The notes under the pieces: model-generated | Seen by the model: the letters and a program-made list of their open reading frames with translations, nothing else | Database searches by the model: none | What the model was told of the DNA's origin: nothing | From: Penium margaritaceum | Lineage: Eukaryota > Streptophyta > Zygnematophyceae > Desmidiales > Peniaceae | NCBI GenBank assembly: GCA_023375785.1 | Contig: SZWC01004776.1 | Coordinates: forward strand, 12,166 to 52,413 | Direction of reading: 5' to 3' | Length of the DNA: 40,248 nt | Translations under genes and position numbers: made by a program | In this document: in pieces, positions 1-9,904 of the stretch | How positions within the stretch are numbered: position 1 is the first letter of the stretch | Layout: each line of letters opens with the position of its first letter

Positions 1-105
1 CCCCTCTCCCCCCTCTCCCCCCCCTCTTTCTCTCTCCCTCTCTCCATCTCTATCCCGCTCTCTCCCTTTCCCTCTCTCTCCCCCTCCCTCTCTTTCCTGC
101 TGAAG
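1..105. repeat. Pyrimidine-rich low-complexity tract
   Basis: Almost pure C/T sequence (CCCTCTCTC type) runs from the window edge to about position 98 and ends in CTGCTGAAG. It may be simple repeat in a 5' UTR or promoter. It may also be the polypyrimidine tract of an intron whose acceptor AG lies at 104-105, which would make 106-136 a tiny exon. The sequence alone does not decide between these. Confidence 0.7.
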
Positions 106-150
106 CCCACGTCTCACGTCTTTCGAGGCTAAGGGGGTGAGCAGACCAGT

Positions 151-229
151 ATGCGAGTGGGTTTACTTATTGTGGTTCTGCATCAACACCTGCAGCTGCC
201 AGTGCATCTTCCGCCATTGCTGCTGCTTC

Positions 230-277
<48 letters not shown>

Positions 278-369
278 GGCTACCACCACCATCTGCCGCC
301 GCGGCTGGTGCCACTGCCGCCGCTGCTTCCACTGTTGCTACTGATTTTCTGGCTTTGCGCTGCTTCTAA
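151..369 (+). other. Poly-Leu frame, candidate N-terminal signal anchor of the TBL-like gene
   Basis: An ATG at 151, with A at -3, opens a 72-codon frame ending in TAA at 367-369. It begins MRVGLLIVVLH, then has a long Leu run encoded by the CTG repeat, then an Ala/Pro stretch. The frame is the same as that of the large downstream ORF, so only the TAA separates them. TBL proteins are normally Golgi type II membrane proteins with an N-terminal hydrophobic anchor, and this segment would suit that role. A short intron with GT at 308-309 and AG at 372-373 (66 nt) would remove the stop and keep the frame. Alternatively, GGGGTGAGC at 134-142 is a good donor, and with the AG at 373 it would place the whole poly-Leu segment inside a 237-nt intron. 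A third possibility is a true nonsense mutation. Confidence 0.4.
235..276 (+). repeat. (CTG)14 trinucleotide repeat
   Basis: Fourteen uninterrupted CTG units lie within a longer CTG/CTT-rich run starting near 220. In the frame from ATG 151 they read as poly-leucine. Confidence 0.95.
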
Positions 370-372
370 GCA

Positions 373-970
373 GTGGCATTGAATGTAGCTCTCTCTCTCT
401 CTGACACTGTGTGCGCTGCAGTGCAGGATCTGTTCTCGCACGCGGCACTGTTTGTCACGCTGCCAGGGCCGTATCTCACCAACCTCGTCTTCATGCCGCC
501 CAACTCCTCCGTTGTGCTGCTTCACGCCCCGCTCGTCCCTGCTGCGACTGCCTCGGCGTTGGCCCTGACAGAAAGTTCTGCAGCAGAGGAAACGGCAGCC
601 GCAGCAGCCATAGAAGCAGCATGGGCGGCAGCAGCAGCAGCAGCAGCAGCAGCATCGGTAACCGCAGGGACAGACGAAGAGCAACGACAGGATCCGAATG
701 TGGCAGCCTACGAGGCGGCCGCTGCTGCCTGCGCCGCCTTCGACGCGGCCAACAGGACGTCCGTGCCAATGCCACCAATGGGCTGGCCACGAGGTGTATC
801 GCGGCGCCGGCTGCTGGAGGCAGCCTCTGCCGTGGGCCCGAGTGTGGAGGCAGAAGCGTACCCGCGGCTGGCCGAGCTCGAGCTGGCGGAGGCCTGCCAG
901 CTCCGCATGCTGCTTGTGTTCTGCTGCGTTGGTAGCGGCGTCGCGGCTGGGCAGGACAAGGGTTCGCAGG

Positions 971-1008
<38 letters not shown>

Positions 1009-2697
1009 CATGTTTTGTACTGCAACAGACCGGCTCTGCGTGACGCTCTGGACAGAGCGACCATCGACGTGTACACAGCTTCCGGATGGTGGCAAGGAGA
1101 GAAAGGACCGTTTGGGGAAGACGACGCGGACGCGTACCCTGATGCCTCAGGCAATGCGACACAAGCAGCAAAGGCAGCGGCCCTAGTGCTCACCCCACCC
1201 CAGCCGACTTGTCTGTATCTACACCCGGTCTTCCCACCTACAGCACTTACAGACCAAGGAACCTTAGTAGCAGCAGCAGGTGCTGCTGCTGCTGCTGCTT
1301 CTGCTGCTGCAGGATTGGAGCAGGAGCGAAGGGCGAGGGAGGTTACGCGCTCCAGGGCGTTTGCAGCTGCTGCCACTGCAGCCGCTGCCTCCGCCGCCGC
1401 CGCCGCGCCATGGCGGGCGGTCGCGCGGTCCAAAGACTTCCTCGCGTGGCAGCGTTGCGTGTCGGAGCATGGCACATGGGTGCTGGACGCGACGCCGCGG
1501 CGGCTGCCGTGGTTGTTTGAGTTCTGGGGCAAGTGGGCGGGCTGCGACAACACGCACATGCAGGATGACGGGGGGCTGGCGTTCGCCGCAGCTGATGCGG
1601 TGGTGGAGGAGTGGGAGCAGACGGTGGCGAATGCGGGAGGGCCGGGCAAGGTCCATGCAGCTGCGGCTGCGGCGGCAGTAAAGGCTTGGAATGTCCGGCC
1701 AGGGCTCAAGTACGAGTGGGAGGTGCCGACAAGCGTGTCGGCGGCAACCTGTCCGAGAATACCCACCTCTTCTAGAGGCGATGGTGGTCCAAGAGGCAGT
1801 GCTAAGGGTGCAGACAGCAAAGAAGAAGAAGGGCGCGTCCTGACAAGTGTCGACTCTGGTGGGTGGGAAGGGGCAGCCCATGTCTTGGAGCGGTTTGACA
1901 GCGGCGAGTTCTGCCGGCGGGTGGGGCGCAACCGCACCATCGCGTTCATTGGGGACTCCCTGCAGGAGCAGTTTGCGACATCACTGCTGGCCGCGATGAT
2001 GACGCACCTCCCCAAGCCCGTGGCCCGGGGGACGTTCCGCGACGCCATCGACGACGAGTGGCGTGTTGCGCTGCCCGGCCGCACCGACGCCGTGCTCAAA
2101 TTCATGGCGCGTGACGTGCGCCTCAACGCCACAACCATCTGCCCGGGGCTTCGCGTGCTGTACGTTCGCAACTACCACCTGTGGGGGCCCACGAACCGGG
2201 GCTTGCCCTGGACGTGGCAGCGTGTGCTGTCGGACGCGGACGTGATCGTGCTCAATCGCGGCGCCCACTTTGAGCGCACTGAGATGTACGCCCGCGGCCT
2301 GCGTGCCGTCTTCCGCTACCTCCGCCTGCGCTTCCCGAACAAGCTCGTTATCTTCCGCAACACGCCACCGGGCCACAGCACGTGCGTGGGCGCGCGCCTG
2401 CCCACGACAAAGCCTGAGGACCCTGGGAACCTCCCCGTGCTGTACAACTGGGCCAACTTCTACGAGCAGAACGAGGTGGCACGCAGGATTACGCTTGCCG
2501 CGGGGTACGTGTACATCGACGTGACTACGATGACAGCGCTGCGGCCTGACGGCCACCTCAGCATGTACGGCAACGTGAGCGACACAAAGAACCGCGACTG
2601 CCTGCATTACTGCGTGCCTGGACCCACCCTCACGTGGGTGCGCATGCTCTACAACACCCTCCTCTGGTTGATGCCCCAAGAACAAGACAGAAGCTAA
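373..2697 (+). CDS. PMR5/TBL-type PC-esterase protein (putative polysaccharide O-acetyltransferase)
   Basis: The frame is open after the TAA at 367-369 and ends with TAA at 2695-2697, giving 774 codons from 373. Codon 373 is GTG, so the real start is either ATG 493, ATG 151 across a small intron, or an upstream exon. Residue numbers count from 373. Residues 1 to about 350 are Ala-rich and low complexity, with a 10-Gln run (about 202-211) and several poly-Ala runs. The conserved part starts near residue 360 with a Cys/Trp-rich TBL-like block (HGTWVLDA, then FWGKWAGC). The nucleophile block IAFIGDSLQEQ follows, with Ser about 529, then DVIVLNRGAHF, and finally the DCLHYC block with Asp 742 and His 745. 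GDS plus DxxH is the signature of the PC-esterase fold. In plants these proteins O-acetylate xylan, mannan or pectin in the Golgi; the substrate here cannot be told. The catalytic region has no stop and looks functional. The Ala/Gln insertions are unusually long for the family. Confidence 0.8.
976..1005 (+). repeat. (CAG)10 trinucleotide repeat encoding poly-Gln
   Basis: Ten pure CAG units lie inside the TBL-like reading frame and encode ten consecutive Gln. The 5' tract of the same gene is CTG, so the two tracts are complementary on one strand. Confidence 0.95.
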
Positions 2698-3422
2698 CAA
2701 ATGTTTTGTTTAATGCACTTACACGATCGCATGTCCTAGCTCATGTGCAAGTCAACAATGGTTCCATGAGTGAAAAATGTGACGTGCCTAAGTGTCATGC
2801 TCGAGGCTCGTGCGGCGCTCCCTTCACAACCCCCACTGTATGTTTGCAATGTGGTCATACTCGGAAACACATGAGTCATTCATGTGAGATGACATGGCTG
2901 CTGGTGGGCCATGTTGGAGTGTTCGATCAGCACGATCAGGGAAGCAATCCATACCGTGTTGTGCTCCGCTAGCATGCCATACGGTTTTTGTCATGTTATC
3001 TTGTCCTTGGGAGCTGCTGTTGATTCTGTATGTGATGAAGCACCATCGCTAAGCTCTTGACCTGCCTCACAACCGCACATGTGAAGGGGAGTAAGTTGAC
3101 ATGGTTGCTAATGACGAGTGGTGCTCTGATGGGTTCGCACATCCAAGCTGGTCGAGATCTACCACAGTCTCGTTGATGACATGGCTTTTTGTAGTCCCAT
3201 TCACCTTGGTATGAACGGATGGTCTTGCGAGCACAGGTGACTGCTCTTTCTATAGTTTCATTGGTGATCGTGAATTGATTGCATACTCACATACCTTTAT
3301 GATGATTTGTAGTTTTCAGCATGCATGCACTACGTGTTGTATCTACCGAGTGTTATTGTGCACCCGTCCGTACTTGTGCCGATGGCATTATGGTAACCCT
3401 TCGGCAAAGGCAAACATGCCCG
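2698..3422. other. Unassigned spacer, probably 3' UTR and intergenic
   Basis: This lies between the stop of the TBL-like gene and the target-site duplication of element A. It holds only short frames without recognisable domains (for example 2634-2972 and 3275-3541). I see no LTR, RNA gene or convincing polyadenylation signal. Confidence 0.5.
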
Positions 3423-3427
3423 TGCAC
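3423..3427. repeat. Target-site duplication of element A, left copy (TGCAC)
   Basis: TGCAC sits directly before the left LTR edge and is repeated directly after the right LTR at 11416-11420. Five base pairs is the usual copia duplication length. Confidence 0.75.
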
Positions 3428-4061
3428 AAAGAAGATGCAAGGAAGCCTCCTAGCAACACTCCCTTTGACCAGGCGTCAGTGCCTAATCAGACGGTGACGA
3501 CTGTCACAACTCGTGCACGCAACGGCAAGAGTTTTGGCTAGGGGACACAAGGCAAAGTGTTTGAATGCTCCAATAGCATTTGCAGAGAGAAATTACAAAT
3601 GACAGGTCCATGGCATAAATACCTGCCGCGGCGCACAGCGGGTGTCACGCGGTGGTCCAAGAGCTATCCTAAAACCGGCCCAAAACCACTGTTTTGGCCA
3701 TAACTCTGCGCACACATGTCAGAATGCTACGCTGTCTGAACCTAGACGTGGAGGATCACAAGACGGACGCTACGACTAGTCACACGCATGCATCTATCAT
3801 CAGACGGTGGACACGCAATGCAAAACATGCAAATCGGGCTCATGGCCAGTCCGCCGAAAAACTCCTGGAAGCTGCAGAAAAAACAACAAGAAATCCTGGC
3901 AATGTCCGGGGCTCTGGAACGGTAGTCGGTCGGCCCCAAGCTGGTAGTCCGCCGCCAATCGTTGCACCGGTGTCACCAGGGCCCGCCTCAGGGATCTGTA
4001 CGAGTATGGACACGGCCGAGTGGTCACAGTAGACTGTAGAAGAACGTCACAAATCACAACA
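3428..4061 (-). repeat. 3' LTR of element A
   Basis: Homologous over its whole length to 10781-11415. On the plus strand a family-1 LTR starts TGAGAAGATGC and ends TCACAACA. Here the first bases are AAAGAAGATGC, so the terminal TG has been lost; the edge is placed by the flanking TGCAC. The hairpin CCAAAAC-CACT-GTTTTGG lies at 3680-3697. Confidence 0.85.
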
Positions 4062-4071
4062 CTCCCCCATG
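4062..4071 (-). other. Polypurine tract of element A
   Basis: On the minus strand ATGGGGGAG lies directly before the LTR start TGTTGTGA. This is the usual plus-strand priming site of LTR retrotransposons. Element C has the same sequence at the same place. Confidence 0.8.
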
Positions 4072-4149
4072 ACCCGATGGTACGCATGTCCATACACGTG
4101 CAGCACTGGGACAAGTACAATGGTGTGTGTAGAACAAATGGGACACGGA

Positions 4150-4640
4150 CACACATCCCACACTGAACCACTCTCAGGCATAGGGCGAAGCCCAACAGAA
4201 CGAATGGCCACCAGGAACTTTCCGCGAGCTAGTGCCTTCGTCAAGAAATCAGCACGCTGCACGTTTGTGCCAACCCACATGACGGAGATCACGTGTCGCT
4301 CCACCAGATCACGCACAAAGTGATGCTCAACCGCAATGTGCTTCGTGCGAGCGTGAAAGACACTGGAGTTCTCCGCAATGGCGAGAGCACTGTGGTTGTC
4401 GCAACGAAGCACAATGGCGGGTACTGACTGACCAAGCTCAAGAAACAGGCGCTGCAGCCATACCGCCTCAGCAGCCCCTGCGCCGAGTTACGTGCGATGC
4501 AGCCCTGCTTCCCGCTACGCCAAGACATAGCGGTACCGCCGAGCAGGAACACGTAGCCAATACGGGTGCGTCCATCTGGGCTCCAGGCCCAGTCGCTTTC
4601 AGTGTGGCCATCAAGGACCATCAAACACAGCCGACGAAAG
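4150..4640 (-). pseudogene. Element A RNase H domain (copia pol 3' end), broken
   Basis: Minus-strand frames give TESDWAWSPDGRT, GTAMSWRSGKQGC and, after a frameshift, LRCDNHSALAI, TKHIAVEHHFVRD and ADFLTKALARG. These are standard blocks of copia RNase H. The stretch that normally reads like S(S)TEAEYVALG after GKQGC is garbled by a small deletion near 4480-4500, which moves the frame. The acidic residues in the SDW and CDN blocks are still present, but one continuous domain cannot be translated. It lies just upstream of the polypurine tract, as expected for the end of pol. Confidence 0.75.
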
Positions 4641-6432
4641 CAGAGTCCGAGGTACAGCATGGAGAACACGTACCGCACCACTCGCACAGCCGCGTGAAGG
4701 GCTCTGGCACGTGGAGCCTGCGAGAACTGAGCGAGGAGGTTGACAGCGAAAGCGATGTCATGACGTGTGGTAGTGGCAAATACATCAAAGATCCGATGAG
4801 ACGGAGGTACAAGGTCACGTCCACTGCCTCCCCCAGCTGTGTGGGATCATCCACCTTCAAGGCATCCCGCCTATCTGGTGTAAGAGGTGTGGAAGCGGTG
4901 GGCACTGCACCAAGGAGGTCGCTGAAACGCTCCCCCACGACTCGTGCGCATTGGGCCTGATGTAGCAACAGTGTCCGACGCCTGCGATCTAGTACGATCT
5001 CCATACCAAGAAACACCGATGTAGGACCGAGGTCCTTCATCCTATAGGCAGTCTGAAGGACAGCCTTGGCCTCCTTCACGGCCTCCAGGGACGGAGACGC
5101 GATCAGAAGGTCATCGACATAGACCACGATGGCGGTGAACCGCTTGGGTGTCGGTAGGATGAAGAGAGAGGGATCTGCCTCGCTCTGTACATATCCCGTA
5201 CGAGTCAAGGTGCCAGTGATCTCCCCGTTCCAACACCGCGGAGAGTGCTTGAGGCCATACAAGGACTTGTGCAAGTGCCAGACCTTGTCACCGTCCTCAA
5301 AGCCTGGTGGCTGAGCCACGCAAATCTCCTCATCCAAAGAGCGATGAAGGAACGCATTGTTCACGTCCATCTGGTGCAGTTCCTAGTCATGTTGAGCCAC
5401 TACACCAAACAGAGCTCGAGCGGAGGTCATGCGGCCGACAAGGGCAAAAGTGTCTGTGTAGTTAACGCCGTCAATCTGAGAGTACCCCTTGACGACCAAG
5501 CAGGCCTTGTAGCGTTCCAGTGAACCATCCGGCTTCACTTTCTTCCGAAAGACCCACTTGACTTGAATAGCCTTCCTCCCAGGTGGAAGGTCGACAAGCT
5601 CGTAGACTCTATGCTCTCGTATAGCGCGAAGCTCATCCTCGCAGGCAGCGCGCCAAGCGTCAGCATCTTGTGATGAGAGAGCTTCCCTCGGGGTGCCCGG
5701 GTCAGGCGCCATAGAGGGAGAGCTCTGCGTGGCAACGGCGCACGCCTTGGTGCTAGGCCTGACGACCACTAGATCAGCTGCTACATCACAAGCGATATGG
5801 AACTCGCGCGTGACGAGATCGTGTCCTACGAGACATGCTGGATGTACCTCTGTGAGCTCAGTGCGAACACTCAGGCCTAGGGCCTTTGTGCTGGGGTCAC
5901 CACTCCCGATGCTGCAAAAGGGGCGCCTGGGTGCGGGGCCCGACGCTCGCTGAGCTCCGGAATGTAGTGGTCGAAGACGGCCACCGGGCTCACGGGAGTA
6001 ACTGGAGCTCGAGGGGAACACCTCTGGCTCAGGGACAGGCACGACCACAGCTGGTGCGGACTCAGGCAAGGCAGGTGATGCCGTCCGAGGAGATGCATGT
6101 GTGGAGGACACGGCGTTGGGTGTGACAGCAGGAGTAGGCAAGACTGGACCCGACACAGAGGCAGGAGTGCCACCAGCAGATACGGTAGTAGGCGAGACTG
6201 GACCAGACACAGAAACAGGATTGCCAGCAGACGCAAGTACTGGCGTAGAAGTAGGTGCGGGAACAGAAGCAGGGGCACTTGTGGGGCGTGAAACAGGTTG
6301 TACAGGCGAGGTCTGTGGACCGACAGCTATGATCACCGGGTCATCAAGGGTCAGAGACCGAGAGGTGAAGGGGGCTCGAACGGACACATCAGCTTGGTGA
6401 GAGGTGCTCGCTGGCGTAGAAGTCTCCCCCAT
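4640..6432 (-). pseudogene. Element A linker and reverse transcriptase, interrupted by TAG and a frameshift
   Basis: The 349-codon frame 5383-6432 starts with a long Pro/Ser/Val-rich linker, normal between copia integrase and RT, and continues into the RT fingers (VYELVDLPPGRKAIQVKWVF, then KGYSQIDGVNYTDTFA). It stops at TAG (5383-5385) in VAQHD-stop-ELHQ, where fragment H has Trp. The frame resumes with QMDVNNAFLH, SLYGLKHSPRCW and the catalytic IVVYVDDLLIA, then KDLGPTSVFLGMEI and YLRLIGSLMYL. A frameshift near 4790 ends that ORF. YVDD is intact. The stop and shift make it a pseudogene unless the TAG is read through. Confidence 0.85.
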
Positions 6433-6504
6433 CCGCCGAGAACCCTCACAGGTAGGAACATGTGTGGTGGAGAGTGCCTAGATTGAAGTCAGGTCATGGT
6501 AGGC

Positions 6505-7240
6505 GAGAGACTAAAAAAAGAGCGCGTCGCGTGACTCAATGACGCAACGACGAGTAGGGTCCCAGAAGCGCCAGGCCTTTGACCGCGAGGAAATGCCTAC
6601 GAAGGGACACTAGCGGTCCCGAGGTGGGACCTTGGACCCTTGCAGGTCCTCGGTGTACCACACGGAGGCCCGGAATCCCCAGATGCGAGCGAGACGAAGG
6701 TCAGCACGGTGGCCAAACCAGAGCTCATACGGTGTAGTATGGTCCAGAAGCGGACCGTGCGGGAGGCGGTTCCAGACCCAAGTCATGTAGGCAAAACCCT
6801 CAAAGACAAAGGACTCAGGGAGACCGCACTCAGACTGCATAGCGCGAACCGCATCCTCCATGGTGCGGTTCCAGCGCTTGGAAACACCGTTCTGCTGAGG
6901 GGTAGCAGGAGCGAAGACCTGGTGAAAAATCCCGTGCTCAGCAAAGAACCCGTCCATCTTGCCAAGGTACTCACCGCCGCGATCCGAGCGGAACGTATGT
7001 AGCGTGTGACGTGACCGACGCTCAGCCATCACTAGCCAGAGTCAAACCGCAAGGGCGGCGTCGCTCTTCTGACGTAGAATGTAGACCCACCGCATCCAGG
7101 TAAAGTCGTCAGTCAGAGTCAGAACATACTGACCCCAGTCAGATAGGGACTCGACCGGAAGAGGACCAAGAAGGTCTGAGTGAACTAGCTCGAGAGGCCG
7201 AAGTGCTCGGGAACGAGAGTCAGGGTAGGTGCATCATTGC
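6505..7240 (-). pseudogene. Element A integrase core and C-terminal part, broken
   Basis: Translation on the minus strand gives LELVHSDLLGPLP, LTLTDDFTWMRW, the frame MAERRSRHTLHTFRSDRGGE, NGVSKRWNR, FAYMTWVWNRLPHGPLL, ELWFGHRADL and, further on, SKAWRFWDP and ESRDALFF. This is the rve integrase with the copia GKGY-like tail. The first two catalytic acidic residues are present (TDDF, SDRGGE). The third, normally Glu in NGVSERWNR as seen in C and B, is Lys, so catalysis should be lost. A TGA where C has Arg (GTTTGACTC in A) splits the domain near 7050, and a TAG lies near 6611. Confidence 0.85.
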
Positions 7241-7242
7241 AT

Positions 7243-8172
7243 CTATCCCTGAGCGCAAAAAAGACAGACGGTCTTGGGTGGCTTCTCGAAAGAAGCCGCG
7301 TCAAGACCAAGAGCTGGCTGTGTCCAAATGAGCTTCGACACAGTATCGGAGCCCACATGACATAGACGGTGATGTAGCAACCACTGGTGTTCCGGAGATA
7401 GAACACCAGTGACAAAGATCCGACCGGAGGAAGAAGGAGAGCAAGGGGAGGAGGTTCGAGAGACGCGATACAGATCGTCTACGACTAAGGCACGAAGGAC
7501 AATGCTGCGAGTGTCAGTAGCAATCACAGTCGCTGAGTCTACGGTATGCTCCACAGAGAGACCCATCAGTGTGCAAGCATGCACAGAAAGCAGGCTGAGC
7601 TCAAGATCAGGCACAAACAACATGTCGGAAAGGTACAAGGGACCAGACCGGCCGTCAAAACATACAACCCCAACACCATGGACTGGCAAGGACTGGCCAG
7701 AGCCTGTATAGACGGAACGGACAGACGTGACAGGACCGAGAACAACAAAATCACTACGACGACACCTCATGTGATGAGTGGCACCAGAATCGATGATCCA
7801 AATGCCACTGGAGTCACGAATCGTGGACGTCATTGTACAATGGGCAATGGAACACTCGGCATCAGAGGGACGCTGAGCCGTCAGTGGGGAGGAACGATGC
7901 AGGGCACAAAGATGAGACTCATGAACCCAATTGGTGTAATCAGGCCCATCATCATCACATGCTGACTGTGCTCCCCCACATGCGTCGTCACGACCCACAG
8001 GAACGGATGGACAGACAGTCTGTGGACCACCCGACGATGACAACACACTCGCACCTCCCTGAAAGCGGAGTGCCAGAAGGTGTCGGAGCTCAGCGATGGT
8101 GCGGTCGCGTGGGTCCGGATCATTGCTACTCGCCACTGAGAAAGCGGGAACTGTTGCAGTCGTGGCCGCCAC
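7243..8172 (-). pseudogene. Element A aspartic protease and integrase zinc-binding (pre-integrase) region
   Basis: A 309-codon frame contains SGIWIIDSGATHHM, the retropepsin active site (DSGA near 7780-7791), followed by SLPVHGVGVV, LYLSDMLFVPDLELSLLSV and the zinc-binding region LLHHRLCHVG and CLFCAQG. This is the usual copia protease to GAG_pre-integrs stretch. Asp-Ser-Gly is intact, unlike in C. After CAQG the A copy has stops where C reads KMHCC, so translation into the integrase is blocked. The first 60 or so codons lie in the gag-protease spacer. Confidence 0.85.
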
Positions 8173-8214
8173 GCGTCTGGAGGAAGGCGAGGATGACGTG
8201 ATGGACGTGGAACG

Positions 8215-9668
8215 GAGGGTGTGTGCAGCCTGGAGCCCACGAGTAATCCGCGCCCAGTAGAGCGGCTGCTGGCACTCGGTGTAGCGATGGGCGCCTCCAC
8301 AGTTGTAATAGTGAACAGAACGTCCACTGCTACCACTGGATGACGACTGCTGCTGTGACTGCTGCTAACCTGATCCATGCTTCCCCTTCTTCTTCTTCCC
8401 CTAAGTTGCTGCTGCAACACCCTGTGTCTGAGTGGGTGTGGGCGGGGCCGAAGAGGAGGAGGAAGATGAGGACGTGATGGAGGATAAAGAAGGAGACTGC
8501 AGGAGGGAAGATGGTGGTGATGCGACGACTATTGCAGCAAGAGAAGTCTTATGATGGGCCACGGCTGCCTCGCGGGCTGAAGTCACATGGAGGAAGAGCT
8601 GATGCACCCAGGGGAGAAGCTGCTGAGTGGCTGAAGAGGGCTCGAGGACAGCGTCGCTTTACCGTGTGAAGATGTCAATGTACTCAAGGCAAACTCCAAG
8701 CATCATCGTACAGAGCACCCACAGTTGTGTGCCTCCTCAGGTCCCAAGGCGCGTGTAGATGCGCATGGCGCGTCGCCACTAATCGGCTGCAGGCTATGCA
8801 GGCCCCTGACGGAGAGAGTGGAAGGCAAGAATGTGTGTTGCACGAGTGGCGTGCGTCTCTGCGGCCAGCAAGGATAAAGCCAGATCCCAACCTCCGCAAG
8901 GACCGGCGCCGGTGCCTGTGTCGGCCTTGCCAAGGAAGGGGCGGAAATCGACGACAGTCTAGCGTGGCATGGCATATAGGAGTCCGCCCATCGCCCTGGC
9001 TACTGTCAGCACCTATGCTGGGTCTGTATGCTGATACGGGCTGTGGTAGTAGGGCCACATTCCCTTTGAAGTAGCCCAAACCGGAAAGAGGATCTCCCAG
9101 CAGTCGAAGCCGTCCTCACTGATGTACCATGGAGGTGGTGTCTCAAAGTCCTTGGGTTGCCGCTCCGTGGGGAGCGCAACCGCAGGCTGAGGATACGAGG
9201 GATGGGGAAGACTCCTGGAAGGGGATAGTCACCGGGATAGTCGGGTGACGATCGTATCGGAGGAAACCAAGGATATCTGGTGCCCATCTGCAGCTGACAG
9301 AGTCGCTCCTGAAGAACTCGAATCTCATGATCCGGGGAGTCGCCTGTGATGCCTGGCATGAATGGATCATCATCTAGGAGGTCAGGAGGTGGTGGGTCAG
9401 GTCTGGCTCCTGTCACGGGTGTCTGAGCCGACTGGTGTGTAGAGACCGCGACGCCGGCAGCTTCCTCGGAAACCTACCATGGGAACATGGACTGGGCATG
9501 CAGAAGCTCAGTCAGCGTGCGGATGGCATAAGTCTGCTCCCGCTGCAGGCGACGCATCTCATCTTGCTGGCTCCGCAGGTCCTCAATGGCCTGCGAGCGT
9601 GAGCTTAGGACCCCAGAAGAAGAGGAGGAGGGATCACCTGTCCCCTCCTTGTTGTCAGACGAGTTCAT
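8215..9668 (-). pseudogene. Element A gag, multiply interrupted
   Basis: The start is ATG at 9668 (minus), the first frame after the conserved leader stem-loop; C and D start at the same relative place. The product begins MNSSDNKEGTG, followed by a short coiled-coil-like segment SQAIEDLRSQQDEMRRLQREQ shared with C. Capsid-like blocks follow: FRPFLGKADTGTG, WDLALSLLAAETHATRA, IYTRLGT and GGTQLWVLCTMM, then a Ser-rich part, a Lys-rich GKKKKGKHG and the zinc knuckle near 8269-8308. The knuckle reads YYNCGGAHRYTEC, so the first Cys of CCHC is Tyr, and RNA binding should be damaged. Several TAG codons and frameshifts break the frame. Confidence 0.75.
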
Positions 9669-9721
9669 GTCGCCTCTCAGTATGGGTCGACAGGTCAGGT
9701 TTGTCGGATTTCAAAAGCGTC

Positions 9722-9747
9722 AGCGTTTCTCAAGGAGTTGAGACGCT
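9722..9747 (-). promoter_or_regulatory. Conserved leader stem-loop of element A
   Basis: AGCGTTTC and GAGACGCT can pair across a 10-nt loop (one G-T pair). The same stem-loop occurs in C (32665-32690) and D (15907-15932), each ending 54 nt before the gag ATG. Its role is unknown; packaging, dimerisation or translational control are possible. Confidence 0.55.
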
Positions 9748-9790
9748 AGCAACTTTTGACTGTCCGGCCGAAAATTTGGCGAAGTATGGT

Positions 9791-9863
9791 GCTGATGTCA
9801 GCTGGTGGATGCTGATGTCAGCATGACCTGATGACGTCAGCAAGCAAAAATGATGACGTCAGC
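9791..9863. promoter_or_regulatory. Four TGACGTCA-like palindromes in the leader of element A
   Basis: Related units GCTGATGTCAGC, GCTGATGTCAGC, TGATGACGTCAGC and TGATGACGTCAGC start near 9791, 9811, 9829 and 9851, a pitch of about 20 bp. TGACGTCA is the core bound by TGA/CREB-type bZIP factors. C and D carry the same cluster in the same place. Confidence 0.6.
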
Positions 9864-9904
9864 TCGACTCCCCTTTTGTTTTTTTTTCTTTTCTCTCGCA
9901 ATTA

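Noticed and set aside
708..2171. 487-codon minus-strand ORF opposite the TBL-like gene
   Set aside because: It is the shadow of a GC- and Ala-rich coding strand and has no domains; the plus strand carries clear PC-esterase motifs.
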